From Laburnicola sp. R22_1 (lineage: Eukaryota; Ascomycota; Dothideomycetes; Pleosporales; Didymosphaeriaceae): DNA of 64,000 nt. Of the stretch, positions 10,214 through 23,891 are shown piece after piece; the first letter of the stretch is position 1; the number at the start of each line of letters is the position of its first letter. Under the pieces are notes generated by a model. It had not been told where the DNA came from and made no database searches. It was given only the letters and a program-made list of their open reading frames with translations. The position numbers were made by a program, and so were the translations under genes. The stretch lies in contig JACONQ010000018.1 in assembly GCA_014281115.1 (NCBI GenBank), forward strand, positions 1,426,001 through 1,490,000. Reading direction: 5' to 3'.

Positions 10214-13200
10214 TTCGTAACCTATATGTGTCTGTTAGCGGCGGTTCGCATGTTTGCTCTGAGCGTTTGATGGACAGCGACGTGCTGTCTTGTTAGTGAC
10301 TCGGAGCGTTTGTGATGGTGGTACCAAACAGGTCTGGAAGATCGGTTGGGCGGCTGGGAAAGATTGGTTCGGAAGTTCCCAACGTTGGAAGCCTATCTGC
10401 TGATGAGTGTGACAGTAAACTTACGATTCTTTGTATTGGTGGGGACGGCTGGAGTAAATTATCTGAGCTGTTTCACTGGACCGGCTGTTCTGGATCGAAG
10501 CAGCTCCGTGGCGGGTACGGGTGAAATATATAGCAACTATTCTGCGGTGGTTATTCGCATTGTGAAGGTACTATTTGAATGGTGGCCGGCTTTCACTTTG
10601 AAATAGTAAGTTGGGAAGAAGTCGTTCGTTTGCGCAACCGAAGTGATAGGTTCAGTTACTGTTGAGGCTAAGAATTTTATCAGCAGTAAGAGACCACAAC
10701 GATAACTTGGGGTAGCATTTATTAATTGTGGTGAGGCAGGATAGGAGCAATTGTGGTTCACCGTCCACCGTCCACCGTCACCATACATAGATAGGTCTTG
10801 GCGTTTACCTCTTTTCGTAACCATAGTCAACGACTATTAACACGAAGTGAACAGGATACGAATCCAAGGTAAAAATTGATACAAGAGTTATGGGCTAACT
10901 GCTGCCGGTACTTAATTAGCGACAGATGGACAAGGGTTGATATGCTGTAAACAGATAACGTATAAACGAGCATACAGTAGCGCGCAAGCTTGAATTCCAT
11001 GCTGAAATATTCAAAGAGAAAATCCTCGCAAACCTTTCGGCACACGGTAAAACGCAATGATGGAAAGCTGTATACTGAAATATTACCATACTTCAATTGT
11101 GTTTGAGGAGATCCCATAAATACAATTCGACGTGAAGTAGTCATTCCGTGTTTGTGTACAGCTGCAGGTCAAGATTTTATGTACATCCGCCTTTGAATTT
11201 CCGTCCTGGAAGTAACACATGATAATCACACTTGTTTCCTAGTACTGGAGGGATGCTTACATTCACACATGTTGGCATGCTTCAGACGGAAGCTCATATG
11301 CTTAATTCACCACATATGGTGAGGTACAGCACGTTATCATATACTTCGAGGAAAGCTGCCCCGTCAAGCTTCCCGGGCTATTAACTTCCACGTCCCTGTC
11401 TTGACCTGGTTCTATTGAATTTGACGTTGACTTTATTGACGGGGGAGTATCTTGGGGGTTGAAAACCTGATAAACTGAGTAAGAATAGTACGAAATTACG
11501 AACGCTGTGTTGTGACTTAATATTGTCTACAGCACAAGCTTGGAACTCACCACTGGATGGATTACTTACCTGCTACGGACGCAGTTTGTTTGACGAATGT
11601 TTGCCACCGCTGATACTTGGGTATTCTTCGACGCAACTATAATAGCAAGAAATGTGATAACGTGTCTATAATGTATTGTGTATGTTCTCTGCTACCTATC
11701 TGTAGTGAGATGACCTTCTCTGTAAGACGCCACATTCGGCTCGAACAAATCCAATCACTCCAATTCAAATCGTGAGGTGGATATGACTCTGCGTGAAAGT
11801 GTACATTTCACAATTGCTCATCCCGACCCGCACCAAATTCACGAGATATTCAATAGCAAATTCGGAATCAGTGGCAGAACATTTGATAGGGAATAAGGCA
11901 TTTAGGAGACTGCCTTGGAGAAGCCATATCCACGCGTGACGATATTATGGGTCATCATGATGGTATTCGTGGAATCGAATTCTACAAGGGAGCTGAACAA
12001 CCGCTATCGAACCTGTAAGTATCAAGCAATACTCGCTGGAACTCGTGGGTACGACCTCTTCTAGTCGAAAAGGAGACGAGCGAGGGTCTGGTGAACCAGT
12101 TATAAGATAGATCTTGTTCTCGAACAAGACAGTGACTGTTTTATAGCACGGCTTGAATTCCTGTACCAAGGTGGATTTTCCCGAACTATAAAGGTGACTG
12201 CAGTTTCGTATAGCTGCTCGAAAGTACCAATATGTCCCTTGCAACGCGTGTAGGAAACCGCGACGGAATCATGTATGAGCACCAGACAGAATAAACCTTT
12301 GAAGTTGAACGCAACCAAGCAAGCGATACACAACGCAGACAAGGAAAATCACGAAATGCGAAAATATCAACGGCAACGCAAGCACAGTCACCAGCTCACC
12401 TCCCACCGTCCCTCCCAATTAAACCACTCTTTCCAAACTTTACCGCACCCAAACAAGCACCCGACAACGGACAACCCAACCTCAGACGAACCCTCCACAG
12501 GCGAATACATACCCACTAACCCTACCTACACAGTAAGGTAATAACGGATGACCCAACCACAAAAAACAAAGAATCTCCGACCCAACACCCATGGTCCCAG
12601 CGCCAACCAACCTAGCACCCGCCCTCGGTGATTACCCTCAACGCTCTACAATCAGGATCAATCAAAGCCGTCTCAGGGCCGCAACCCATGACACGCTCAC
12701 CCGCCCTCCCGTCCCCGAAACCAGCGCGCGTCTTTATTTCAAAATTCAAACGGTGACGAAGGCGCGCTATTACTATTAAACGGACGGACGGGTGGTAAAT
12801 GAAAGAAGGATCGATGAAAGAGAATACGAGGCGAGGACGAGGGCGCGCGCCTCACTGTATCCACACCAACCTAGCGTGCACACCCTTACCCTACCTACAC
12901 GAATCCAATCGTGAATCTAGGTAGTCCTTTGTCCCAGCCCGCCGCCATGTCCTAGAATCCCCAAAACACCACCTGTGGCAGCCGCGCCGAAAATCCAAAT
13001 CTCCACACCACACCACACCACACCACCATGCCATGGACCACATGGCACAAACCCAGAAATAGCCCCGCCTCCAAACCCCAAACAATAAACCCCCAACCCG
13101 AACTGCGCCGCAACACCCACCCACCCTCTAATTACGACATGACACACACTATCAACTACCCGTAGTTGAGACTAAACTAGTCCACACCAGTCTAACCGCA

Positions 13201-14399
13201 TTCGCCAGCAGTAACCTCGGCCCATCGTATTCGGCTGTCGCGCCTTATTATAATGGACTTGTTATATTTACATATTATACTGCACGGCATGATAATAGTG
13301 ATTATTTTTGCATAAAATAGTCAGTCTAGCATAGCGACTCGGAGCCATACTATACTCTGTAGCGCGGCACATGCATGCCATACCACCATGCACGCGGCGT
13401 TCAGTCGCTCTTGCAACTGCAAGCCGCAAACGTACATAGTCGCGCAATACCTACTATACAACACAACACGCCATACCACAACGTTAACCTTGCCTTTAAA
13501 CCATGACGCATGCGGCACGTCCGACAAATGCAACAACAAATCCAAGTTTTTCGACCTCATCAGCCGTATTACGCCCGCCCCCCAACCAACCAACCAACCA
13601 ACCACACAAAACACGACAAACAAAGAAAAACGCCCCGGGACTTCCCATTCCCACATCGCCCCCTCCCCTCTCTCCTCTCATACCACCTACCCGCCCATTC
13701 AAACCCAACGCAAACGCAAGCCTCTGTAAAAAGCCTCCAAACACAGCCCACTCTACCTACTAAAAAAAAAAGTCTTTGTCTCACAATCCCATGCCGGCTC
13801 GGAGCCCCCGTGCCCCCGCCTCCCGCTACAACGGAAGGTGCAACCGAGCTCTGCCGCTTGATCCCCAGCATTTCATGCAACCAATAGGAACATCACGTTT
13901 ACAACATCACCACACTTATCACCGCACCTGATCTTCGTGGTAGATAACGAAATATTCGCACCATGCATGAAAATTTGCCTTGGCCAAGATACTGATATTC
14001 ATATTTCGCATCCAAAAAAAAAAAGTTGACCCATCCCGAGGTTCCGAAAGCACCAGTGCGGATGATCAATAACCTATATCAACTAAGATGCAAGCGCCAA
14101 GAGCCTTATATGTGGGCGAATGTGAACCTCTCCCTAATGTATACACAAATGCCAGGTCCTCGTGGTTCGCAGACGCTGTTTGTCTGGACCATGGACAACT
14201 AACGCCGAGAAAATGCCTAGATAAAATGCAAAAAAAGGCTGTCTGGACACCACTATTGTGCTCGACGAAAAGACCACCCAATGCAATGCACGCTTGAACG
14301 CAGCAAAAACACAAGACATGATAAAGAAATCCAAGTCGACCGCTTGCGGTAGACGTCGTGCCCGACAGGATAATATACACAAGAGCAAATGTCGAGGCT
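10214..14399. other. 4.2-kb region without supported genes
   Basis: Frames here are short, lack domains and do not form exon chains. The left half (10.6-12.2 kb) is AT-rich. From 12.3 to 13.9 kb the plus strand is poor in G and rich in A and C, with simple repeats: CCACA units near 13002-13027 and CCAA units near 13583-13603. Runs of nine to ten A occur near 13761 and 14013. The right end is presumably the 3' region of the cyclin gene. Confidence 0.55.
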
Positions 14400-16296
14400 T
14401 CAGCGGAAAACTGGCTGTTGGGGAATAGGTAGAGGGTTGTATCGATGCATCTCGGACCAGCCACCGTGGTCCATGTAGGGCAGCGGCCCGGCACGACGTT
14501 CTGCCGTGGGGCGACCAAGCGGCTGGTATTGCATCTGATCGTATGCGATGTTGCGAGCCGGATTGTGCATCGAGGTGGAAGGTGGAGGCACAAGCAAGGT
14601 GTGGACACCACGGACCGGTCGGTACGGCGACTGTCTCTGGTTGAGGAAATATGATGGAGACAGCTGCTTTTGTCCCGGCGCAGGGTATGTCGCGCTCGTG
14701 GGTGATGAACCAGCCGAGGCGAGGTAGGGACTGGCTTGACGTGACCGATCTGTATTGGGCGTCTGTGTGGTTGAGTAGAATGAGGAAAGGGCCGTCGACG
14801 TTGGTGTGCTGACGGGCTGGTGCCATTGGACAGGAGGTGGGTAAACCATAGCCATGGAACGGCTTCCGGGGACCGGAAGCGGAAGATCCGACCAATTCTT
14901 CAATTGCACTGGAGGGTTGGACTGCGGGGCCGGAATCGAAAGGCTAGGTAGTGGCGGAAGTCTGTTCATCGAAGGAGGCGGCTCGAATGACCTATTTATG
15001 GGCGCTTGCAATGTAGGAATCAGCGGTGCGTTACTGTAAGGTCCCGGAGCGAATCCATAGGCCTGTCGCTTGGGTGGCGGCTCCGATGTGTAGTCAGAGC
15101 TACGTTTTCGTTGTGCGAGGGGTCCGAGGTCCGGAAGCGGGCCAATCGGAGACACTGCAGTCGATGTCGCTTGCGGTTGCAAGAGGGGAGTGTTGGAGTA
15201 CTGAGAATGTGACGGCGAGTACATCATCGGCATCGGGGGTGAAGTTTGATGCGCTGTCGGGGGCGAGGGTACAAGATCTGGCAAGGCCATAGGACTGACT
15301 GTGCTAGGCGGAGGTATTTTGGAGGCGCGGTCGAAGAAGGTTCCAAATTTCCCCAAGATAGTGTGCCATTCTTCCCACTTTTTCTGCGATGTAAACAGGC
15401 TGTACCGCATATTACTGAGAAATTCAACCTCCATCACATGTACTTCCAATACGGAGATTCCAGAAACTTCGGCCCACGTCTTGTTGGTGTACGTATTGTC
15501 GTCCAAGAACTTGTTGCCAAGCATGAGTGCCACCGTCAAGAGGCGGTATTCACTGCCTGGTTTTCCTCGTACAGACGGGTTCGTGAGCTTTAGCCTGTAG
15601 ATGAATAGCAGTGCCAAGAGGATCACGTTTGGTGCAACCTGGGTCGTCGTGAGGATCGTAGTCACCCACTTCCTGAAGCCCGTCGTGGGGATGGCATCTG
15701 GAGAGAGAGGCTGTATCTGGGACCTCGGCGAACTGGCTTCAAGAACCTGCTTCAGGATTGTAGAGCTTTCGAACCAGAAAAGGCACGTCACCTGGGAAAA
15801 TCAGCCAAGAAGACTATTAGTACATCATCTCACTTACCTCGGCAGCTAATTGGGGCAGACCCTCCTGGGGCGTGCTGATCGAAGGTGGGATTCTGAGATT
15901 CGGGGATATCGACCACTTCTTTCGTGGTGTCATGTCTTGAGCCGGTTGTTGGACCTCTCTTAGTGAGGCAGATGCTGAAGGAGCCTGTGCCGTCACGGTG
16001 CGTGAGTTGCCGATTGCAGGCAGCTGATAGGCATAGCCCTGGCCTGTGGTCTCGCTTGAAGGGAAAGAAGCCACTCTGACGGTTGAGCCTGGAAAATCAG
16101 AAGGCGGTGTGAGAGGAGGCCTCGGGGCAGCTCGCAGGGCGTCGAAAGCGTGGCCGTTGTTGAACTGGGGTACGGGAAGCTGCATCTGGCGGGTGGAATC
16201 CATCTTGGCGAAGGAGCGTACGGAGGAGTACAAATCGAGGGGACGCTCTCTCGGGACGGCGTGAGGCATTGGATGGGGGAGTTGTAGCTCGAGCAT
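14400..16296 (-). CDS. Pho80/Clg1-like cyclin
   Basis: Predicted regulatory cyclin of a Pho85-type cyclin-dependent kinase. Exons 16296-15838 and 15791-14400 are separated by a 46-bp intron (GTAAGT donor, TACTAAT branch, CCCAG acceptor) and encode 616 residues. The first ~150 residues are Pro/Ser-rich. The cyclin box spans about 148-290: LAAE/VTCLFWFES across the splice site, then APNVILLALLFIYRL, EYRLLTVALMLGNKFLDDNTYTN in two helices, and WAEVSGISVLEVHVMEVEFL. The remaining ~320 residues are very rich in Pro, Ser, Gln and Tyr, including a basic KRSSDYTSEPPPKRQ segment that could serve nuclear import. The long disordered flanks resemble yeast Clg1 more than the compact Pcl cyclins. The family is secure; the exact orthologue is not. 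Confidence 0.9.
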
Positions 16297-19200
16297 GTGG
16301 ACGGTGGCGGTAGACGGTGCCTCGGATCGGTGAGAGTGAGGGGGTGGTGAGGGTGAAAGTGAGGGTGAGTGAAGGCAGAGCCGGGCTTCAGCAGGCGGCT
16401 GGCATGGGCGGTGCCTAGTTAATGGGTGCCGAAGCGTGTTGTTTGTGTCTTGACGGCAGGGCCCATTCGGAGGTGCTATGTGTGGTGCGGGAGGGAGCTA
16501 GCCGGGGTCAAGCAAGGGAAGCGGCCGTGTTGTTGAAGAGTCGACGGTATGCCGGGCAAATTATGCGATTGACAGGCGAACGAAAGCAGCGGGAGCAGTG
16601 GGGAGCACGACGTCGACGTCGACGTTCCTGGAAGCGGGCTCTGGGAGCAGAGAAGGCGCGGCGGGCAACAATAAAGGAAGCCGTGGGTGAAGGGAGCGCA
16701 TGAGGATGAGGACTAGCCCGGAGCGGCAGGGAGGCGTGCTGCGATTGTGCGGTTAGGGGCAGCAGATTGTTGCCCCGGCCCGCGTGCTGCTTGCGCAGGC
16801 ATGGCTTGGGGCCGTTGGGTGATAAAACATAATTCACGACTCCGTGTGAAGGCAAGGCTCGGAAGGTTCCAGGCATTGGGACAGCAGAGGCTGATGCAGC
16901 GAGCTTCTGATCTCATAGCCGCACGGACCGGGCGACAGGGGTGGGGCAGCATGGCAGGAGCTACCGGGAGAGCAAGAGGGAAGGCGCCCCTGCGGCGCCG
17001 GCGGGAGGCCCGAGCGCCGGCACCAAGCCCAAGACACGCTTGCACTCGCTGGAGACGGAAAGCGAGCCCGAGCCCAGCAGCGGCACAAAGACGCGCAGAG
17101 CCCCGCCCCGGCCGGGCCTAGGGCTTCCATCCTATTATCCTCCATGGATGGCGCGGCCAAGCGGGTGTGACACAGACTGACAGACGGCGACGACACGACG
17201 ACGATTGCTGCGTGCGTTTGCACAGGGAGGGATGGGCTCAGCAGGCTCGCCGGCAGGCCATCCACGACCATCACCCATCGCCCTCGACCACCGACCTGCG
17301 ACGCCGCCCACCGTCATGGGATGCGGTTGTCCACGCCGGCGTCCGCCCATCTGACCCGCTCGAACCCAGTCGTGTCGTGTCGTGTAGAGGGCTTGCTGTT
17401 GCGGTGCTTGCCCCGAAGCCAAAGCGCGGCCCTCCCCCTAGCCTGGCCTGCGCCGCCACGCCCTCGTCGCCAACCTCTGCCTCCGCCTCGTCAGCAAACT
17501 GATTGGTGGGCCGCCCACCGTGTGCGAGTGTCGTGCCCGTCGTCCGCAGACGCTGCACCGGCACCGCCAGCCAGCCAGCGCAGCGCAGCGTGTAGCCTCG
17601 TCCTGGGCTCCTTGCCTGTGTGTACTAGATGCTACCTTTTGTATCTGCAGCAGCACCCAGCCCAAGTGGACCGCTCGTCCAACCAACCCGTCTCTGCCAT
17701 TCCGTCCATGGCCTGTGTCGGGCTTGATTGGCTGGCCGGCTGCATCCTCTTCGCTGCATACCAGCCGGCCTAAGAAGCAGCGGACGGCAACCGCAGTCTG
17801 AGCGGTAGTAGAATCGACACGGCGAGCACCTCGCATAGCACAAGAGCCGCCGTGGAGGGACTAACATCGCCTTACCCTAACCATCCTCTTGTTCCGAGCC
17901 TGAACCCTGTCCAACGCGACGCTTTGCAGGCTGAGTTTCGAGCGCGCTGCTGATCGATGAATCCTCTTTTTGCAAATTGCCCTGTGTCGTGTGAGCGCCC
18001 CAATCAAAACACCCGCCGTCGCCGCCCGCATCCCCCGGGGCCTCGCTGCCGGCGAATCGCACGCCCGGACAGGTTGCACTCGATGGACGCCAGATTGCGC
18101 CGTTCCAAGTGGAGGCAGTCTGCACCGCACTGCCCACCACCGTCGTCCATCAAAACCCCCTGCGAAACACGCATCCACGCATCCCGCCTCGCACTCATCA
18201 ATACCGTCGCCTCCGGCCTGCTCGGATCATGCTGGGACGCCGATGCGGAGCCTGCTGGGTTTCCACTGCCTGCCTGCCGACTATTATTATTATTATTTGC
18301 CATGAGGGCAGGCCGACACGACCGCTGCCCAAGGGGTAAAGTGCAACCGCTGCGTGCGGGCACCTTGGTTCGCAAATCCCATCCCTCTTATTGCTTGTTG
18401 ACTTGTTGGCATTCCGCTTGGCGCCCTGCGACGAGAACGCTGGCAGGCTGGCACGGCCAACGCCTCGGGCAGACACTAACCGTGCGACCGTGACGTGACG
18501 GCTCGCGCAAGGGGTATACGGATGACGGAGGCGGTGACGGCTTGATTTTTTTCTGTGAGAGTGGGGTGCGGAAGCCAGCCTGCCCAAGACAACTGCGCCG
18601 TGTGGAACGAAGCGCACGTAATCATCGTGCCATCATCTATCGATAGTCTTTCGCAGGACCGTTTCCCTGCACATCCCTAAGCAGTGTCATGAACCGCCCA
18701 CCACTCCAAAATTAACTCATCAGTCACAGATGCACGCCGATGATCAAGACTCGGTGCAGGGCATTCTATATTATTGACTCTTCTAGATTGGGGCCGGCCG
18801 CCATTCACGTAGCAACCGCGCAGACAGACGCGGTTTCCCAATCGGGCAACCGCGGTATGGGGTCCCGGCAGCTGCATCCCTCTCCGATTGCAAATGTCCA
18901 TCTCAAAGTTAAACTACCTGATGTCATGATACGACGGCCGCGGGGGGGGGAGTGCAGCAAGCAACAGGTAGTGATGTGGCCCAGAGCCGTGCATCCGTCC
19001 CAACACCTGCCAGGAGAGCACTCCCGTCTGACCGCCAATATGGTGGAGAGGATAATGCTAGTGTTGGCGAGAGGGAGCGCTGACCTGGTGATCCGGAGCA
19101 GTCTCGGCACCATGGCATGTCTGTTGCCCGGCTGTTATCACGATTACGAGGGCGACGCGGACGCGCTGCTGCAGCGCCGAGTGTAAGATGGTACTATGCT

Positions 19201-22200
19201 CCTTGTGGAAGCATTATTAGCTTTTGCCCAGGTGCGAACTGCGCGCCACGCTGAGACGTACCGCGCACACTATAGACTCATCATTATTGACGATGCGACG
19301 GCATCGGCTCGCTATATTCAACCATCGCCTACGCCGAGCAGACAAGCCCACACTGCAATGACTGATGCTAGCGCCTGTGTCTCTTATTTAGCAGCAAAGC
19401 CTCTCGGGGTGAAGACATCCGTTGTATGCTGTGGCACCATCGTGACAGCCTGGTTCGCTGTGGAGATGAAGGGAAAGCTGTCCGCCCGGAACCATGGCCG
19501 ACACCGCTGGCCACCAGCCTGCAAAGTTTCGTGTCCATTTCGTTCGACAGACGACCACTTGCGCGCATCGTGTCCGCCCGCAACTATAGGGTCTCGGGAA
19601 CGAGCCTCCGCGCGACGTTGCAGTCAGGATCGGATACGTAGGGCAGGTCTCATCATGAGTGAAAGGAGGCCTAGTTCCAGTAAAACAAAGGTTGAACAGA
19701 TTCCCTCTTCGGCCAAAGGTATATGGAGCAACATCGGCTTAAGCGCACCACCACCCACCCACAGCGACCCCTGTCTGATGTGAAGGTTGTTTGAGGAGCG
19801 TCGCCGTTTGGCGGCGGCAGGGCTGGCTCCCCTGCTTGCTCGCTCGCGATAGGCGATGATCATGGCGAGTACGTATCTTCGGCTGCGTCTATCTGTCGAA
19901 CATGACTTGGTCAAGAGAAAAAAAAATCGAGATTAGCCTCTGCGTCCTCCACGCTGTCCTCTAGACGCCATGCCCGCTTCACCGTCAGAAGTAGGTAAGA
20001 CGGCCATCCGGGCGAATGAAGCATCGCAGCGCCACGCTGTGAGATCCTCTCCGTAGACTCGCGTAGAGAGGCCCGATTGCAAGGCATCCCATCACCGGTT
20101 TGATGCATCGCGTTCCTATCTATGTAATGTACTGTGCCCCGGGCACCCTAGTTGGTGCAAGGATCTTGTACCGCCTGTACATACATACGGTACTATGCTA
20201 TGTATATTTGGCCATGGGCCGGTGAAGGAATATCCTTCGTGCTGTTCGTCCATGTTACATACTGCACAGGCGCTGCGAGACTTGTTAGCTTGCCGTTCGT
20301 ATCCGTGCGTATTGCAGCAATGTGCCTCAGCGGCAGGCTCGATTGAAATTGTTGCCGCCATCGGCACGTACGCAGCTGATTGATACTGCATCGGTAGAAG
20401 CGCCTGTAATTTGTATCCCGAGTGGTGACCTAGTCACGGAGGTTGGACCTAGAGGAGCTCTCACGCACGAGTAGCGCCACGAGTCCGGCCCAGTCCCAGC
20501 CGTCTTGGACCGCCCAGCGGGATCCAACCTCGAGTAGTAGGCATCTACCATCTACGAGGCGTTGAAGGTGTTATTAGTAATTAGTCCACCACCACAGACG
20601 CGCATGCCCCGAACATGTTGCCCAATATCGAGCTAGCACATGGACTGCCTCACTGAATCATGAGCTGCACCGCCTAGTACCGGCAAGCTGGCGAGACCGT
20701 AGACGCCTCCGCAACATGCACCACAACACACAGTATCGAGCTCAATGTTTCGCTGACGCCCGAACCGGCAACAACATTTCTGACAGTTGCCATGAACTGC
20801 GCGCCCGCCTGCTTGCCTGGGCGCGCATCGGCGCCGCAAACAGTTAGCCTCCCATGCACCGTCAACAGGTCCACTTTCTCCTCAACACCACCTCCCAGCT
20901 TCGCCCGCCAGGCTCAGTCATCCCCTCAAGCGAGCAGGCACCGGTGTACCCAGCCATCATGTCGCGACACGACACGGCATGCTTGAAGTTCTGAGCGGCA
21001 TGATCCATTCATGTTGCGCATCCCGGGACCGGATCCATCGACGCCGCTCGCTTCGCCATCGACAATCTTTCCTTTATTGCTGCTCATTTTCGACTGCAAC
21101 TGCAATCATCTCCACTCAAACGCAGTCCAGCCTCAACGCCACTCGCCCCTCGTTCCGTTTGCTGGGGTCTCCTCGGCACCGCGTGCTTCGTGGTGCATCG
21201 CCTGACTGATACCGTTCGCCTCTGGTTGACCTTTCGTCACCGCTCGTGTGCAGACCGACAGCGAGCAAGATGCTGCATGCAGCCGTGGGCTGGCTCACCG
21301 AACGAGCGAATTGTTTCACTGGTGCCCACAGACGGGCTGGCAACCAACCAATGTGCAGTAGAGCCCGATCTCGAAAGGCGCGTTTGGTACCCGAGGGTTG
21401 CAGCCACACAGTGCTCGGCGAAACTCTGGCTAAGAAACCCTTCTTTTTGTCATGGTGCTATTATCCTTCGTTCGCCAACCGCCTGCGCCTTGTGTCACCT
21501 TCGAGAAACCTTGCAGCTGTGACACGCTTCGTCGTGGCATGGATCCCTGCCAGCGCTTTCTTTCATCAAGTCCGCGTCTTCCGGCTCCACATGAATGTCT
21601 TTTTGTCTCCCGTCCTTCACTGGTCAGACATACCCTTTTTTTTGCAACACTGCGGCACATTCCAACCATACGCCTTCTGCGGAGGATACATTAGGCTGCC
21701 CCCGCGATCTGCATTCGGCGGCCGTGTGGCAATGGCGCACGAGGTCCGCTGGCCGGCTGAATCTGTTTCGGAGAGGGATCCTAAAGGCCTCGTACATGAG
21801 TGTACATTGAGAGACCGAAGTAGAAAGAGTCGGCAACACCTTTTACGACCGAGACGCCAAGGCATGTTGGTGTATACCATGACTGCAGCATCGTCCTTTC
21901 GCACGGGAGTCCGTGTTGAACCACCTGCCGTGTTTCGCCCCACGACGTATTATTCGAGTCCCGAACGATATGAAGCCGCGCTCCGCTGCAGATTGTTCCG
22001 CTAACGTCTCTCTCCGGACATACAGGGCGTCACCAAGTATTTTTGATCACTGACGCCATGCAGTTGTCCTCATTGGATTCTACTTATTTCGTCGGTCCGA
22101 TCCTACGTTGCAAATGATGCACACACACAAAATGTCCCGCTGTATTTATTCAGCTGTATCGCGCGCTTACCCTTGGTCATCCTTTTTTCATATGTGTGAC

Positions 22201-23891
22201 AGCAACGCAACTGCTTGCACCAGTCAAGTTATCACCAATATCTTTGAGCCGGATGGGTCCGCGTCTTTGGATCAATCCGGTTCTGCGGTCATTTGGTGCG
22301 ACACGACTTATCTTATCTTCGCAGTCACTTCTCTCGTTCTGCCGAGTCTGTCCCCGTATTCATTTACCTTCATTGCATTTTTCCATATTCGCCGATACTG
22401 TACAGGCAGACAGACCCACCTATCAAAAAGTAGATACTAACCAGCATGCTCTACGCATGTGCTGCTCGCAGCCACCGTTACCAGCCGTGACAAGCGAACA
22501 TTGTTGAGCCAATTTCGTTCCCCGGTCTACACTCAGTGCAGGACATGAGACCCAACGCTGCACGCCATGGTTGCACCCGTTGACCAACGTCACATGCAGG
22601 ACAACCTTCGCTGGAATAGCTTGAAACGAGACTGCCACAGATTTGCTGCTGTTGGATCTGGCAGAAATTGCTTTGGTTCGGGACACCGACGCCATGTGCA
22701 ACGGTTCCGTCCGGAGCGTGTCCTATGTATTCCTGTCTTACTCGTCACCTCACTCCAAAGCGAAATAGATTCGTTAGAGGACTACAAAGTCGACTGCGCA
22801 CCGTATTGCACCGTGTGTATTGCACCTCGTGTAATATTCCTCCTGAAGACATCATTTGCGGCGTCACCATCTCGAGTAGCGGCTTGGACAACACGCCTTT
22901 CAGCCATCCCCAAGCACCGAGTCCAGTAAACCGCACGGATGACAATGTATTGTTCGCCTCGCATAGTAAAAGGCGTGGGATACCAAGGCACCCGTAGCAA
23001 GGACTAGCTAGCCACGCCAGAATGCCTAAAAGCATACGTAGAGCAGAGCGCACCCAGGAGGAGGCTTGCACCTATCGCTCCGTCACTTTGCGTCCATGTT
23101 CAGTGTTGAGGGGCTTTCGGAACCACAGATTGTGGTACCCCCGCTTTGTGGAATGCCTTCCTTCGCCTTCCCATGCTAAACTCAGTTGTGGGGAATTTTA
23201 TCACATACCGTCTCAGAATTTGCTCGTTGTTTCTGGTATTCAACCATATACTCTCTCACCGACAGGTAGTTCCTCGAGTAGATGGAGCTTTGGCTGACTT
23301 ATCTTGTTACTGACTCTATCCACGGCACCTTTGTTGTCATCTCATCGTGAATAACCACCGCGCATGTCGCGTTGGTAGTACGGATATTCGACTCGCTACA
23401 TCACATCAGCATATGTGACATGACGATTACCTCACATCTAAAGCCGTGAACGCCGGTAGTCTCGATTTAAATCGAGCAGGACATATTCTCATATTCATAC
23501 TCGCGAAGCAACCCTTGCACGGATGAAGAGCCGCCGTGAAATCTATTTGCCTGAATCGAGAGGGACATGAATGCCCCAATATTCACCTTGCGGAAGCAAC
23601 CTTTTGCACTGGCGAACTGGCGAAGCAAACGAGCAGCCACCATGAAAGCTACTTGACTGAATCGAGGGAGACGTCAATGTCCCAGTATTCACCGTGTCGT
23701 AGCAACCCTTGCACTGGCGAACAACCGACCGCCAGCAACAGCCCAAGCAACAAGGAGACATAAAGCCTTCTGCGAATATATTCAACATTTCCCCTACGCT
23801 TCTTACATCTACATCTACACCCATCCAGGCATCATGATATGCTACATATCGTACACGGTGTACCTCCACGCCACGCCTCTGCGAGAAATCT
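16297..23891. other. 7.6-kb region without supported genes
   Basis: The first 2.3 kb (to about 18.6 kb) is GC-rich and lies upstream of the cyclin gene, so it may contain a long leader or regulatory region. The rest is of mixed composition. Many frames are open for 60-250 codons on both strands, but none has a recognisable domain or consistent splice chain; the longest (21246-22004, +) has no convincing features. A TTA microsatellite lies near 18281-18298. A degenerate tandem repeat lies near the right end. Confidence 0.55.
23470..23735 (+). repeat. Degenerate tandem repeat, about 2.5-3 copies of 84-106 bp
   Basis: Three related units start at 23470, 23554 and 23660. Each begins AATCGAG, continues with a GGACAT/GAGACGT and TATTCA core, then AGCAACC(C/T)TT and GCAC, and links to the next with a GAAA-CTA-TTG segment. 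Spacing is 84 and 106 bp; the third unit is incomplete. No coding function is evident. Confidence 0.75.

Noticed and set aside
11945..12244. A 99-codon minus-strand frame
   Set aside because: No domain, no splice partners, and AT-rich surroundings without coding bias.
21246..22004. A 252-codon plus-strand frame in the gene-poor region
   Set aside because: No recognisable motif, unusual composition, and overlapping open frames on the other strand; length alone is not enough.
23470..23735. CRISPR-like array
   Set aside because: The units are long, diverged and unevenly spaced, there is no short conserved repeat with unique spacers, and the genome is eukaryotic.
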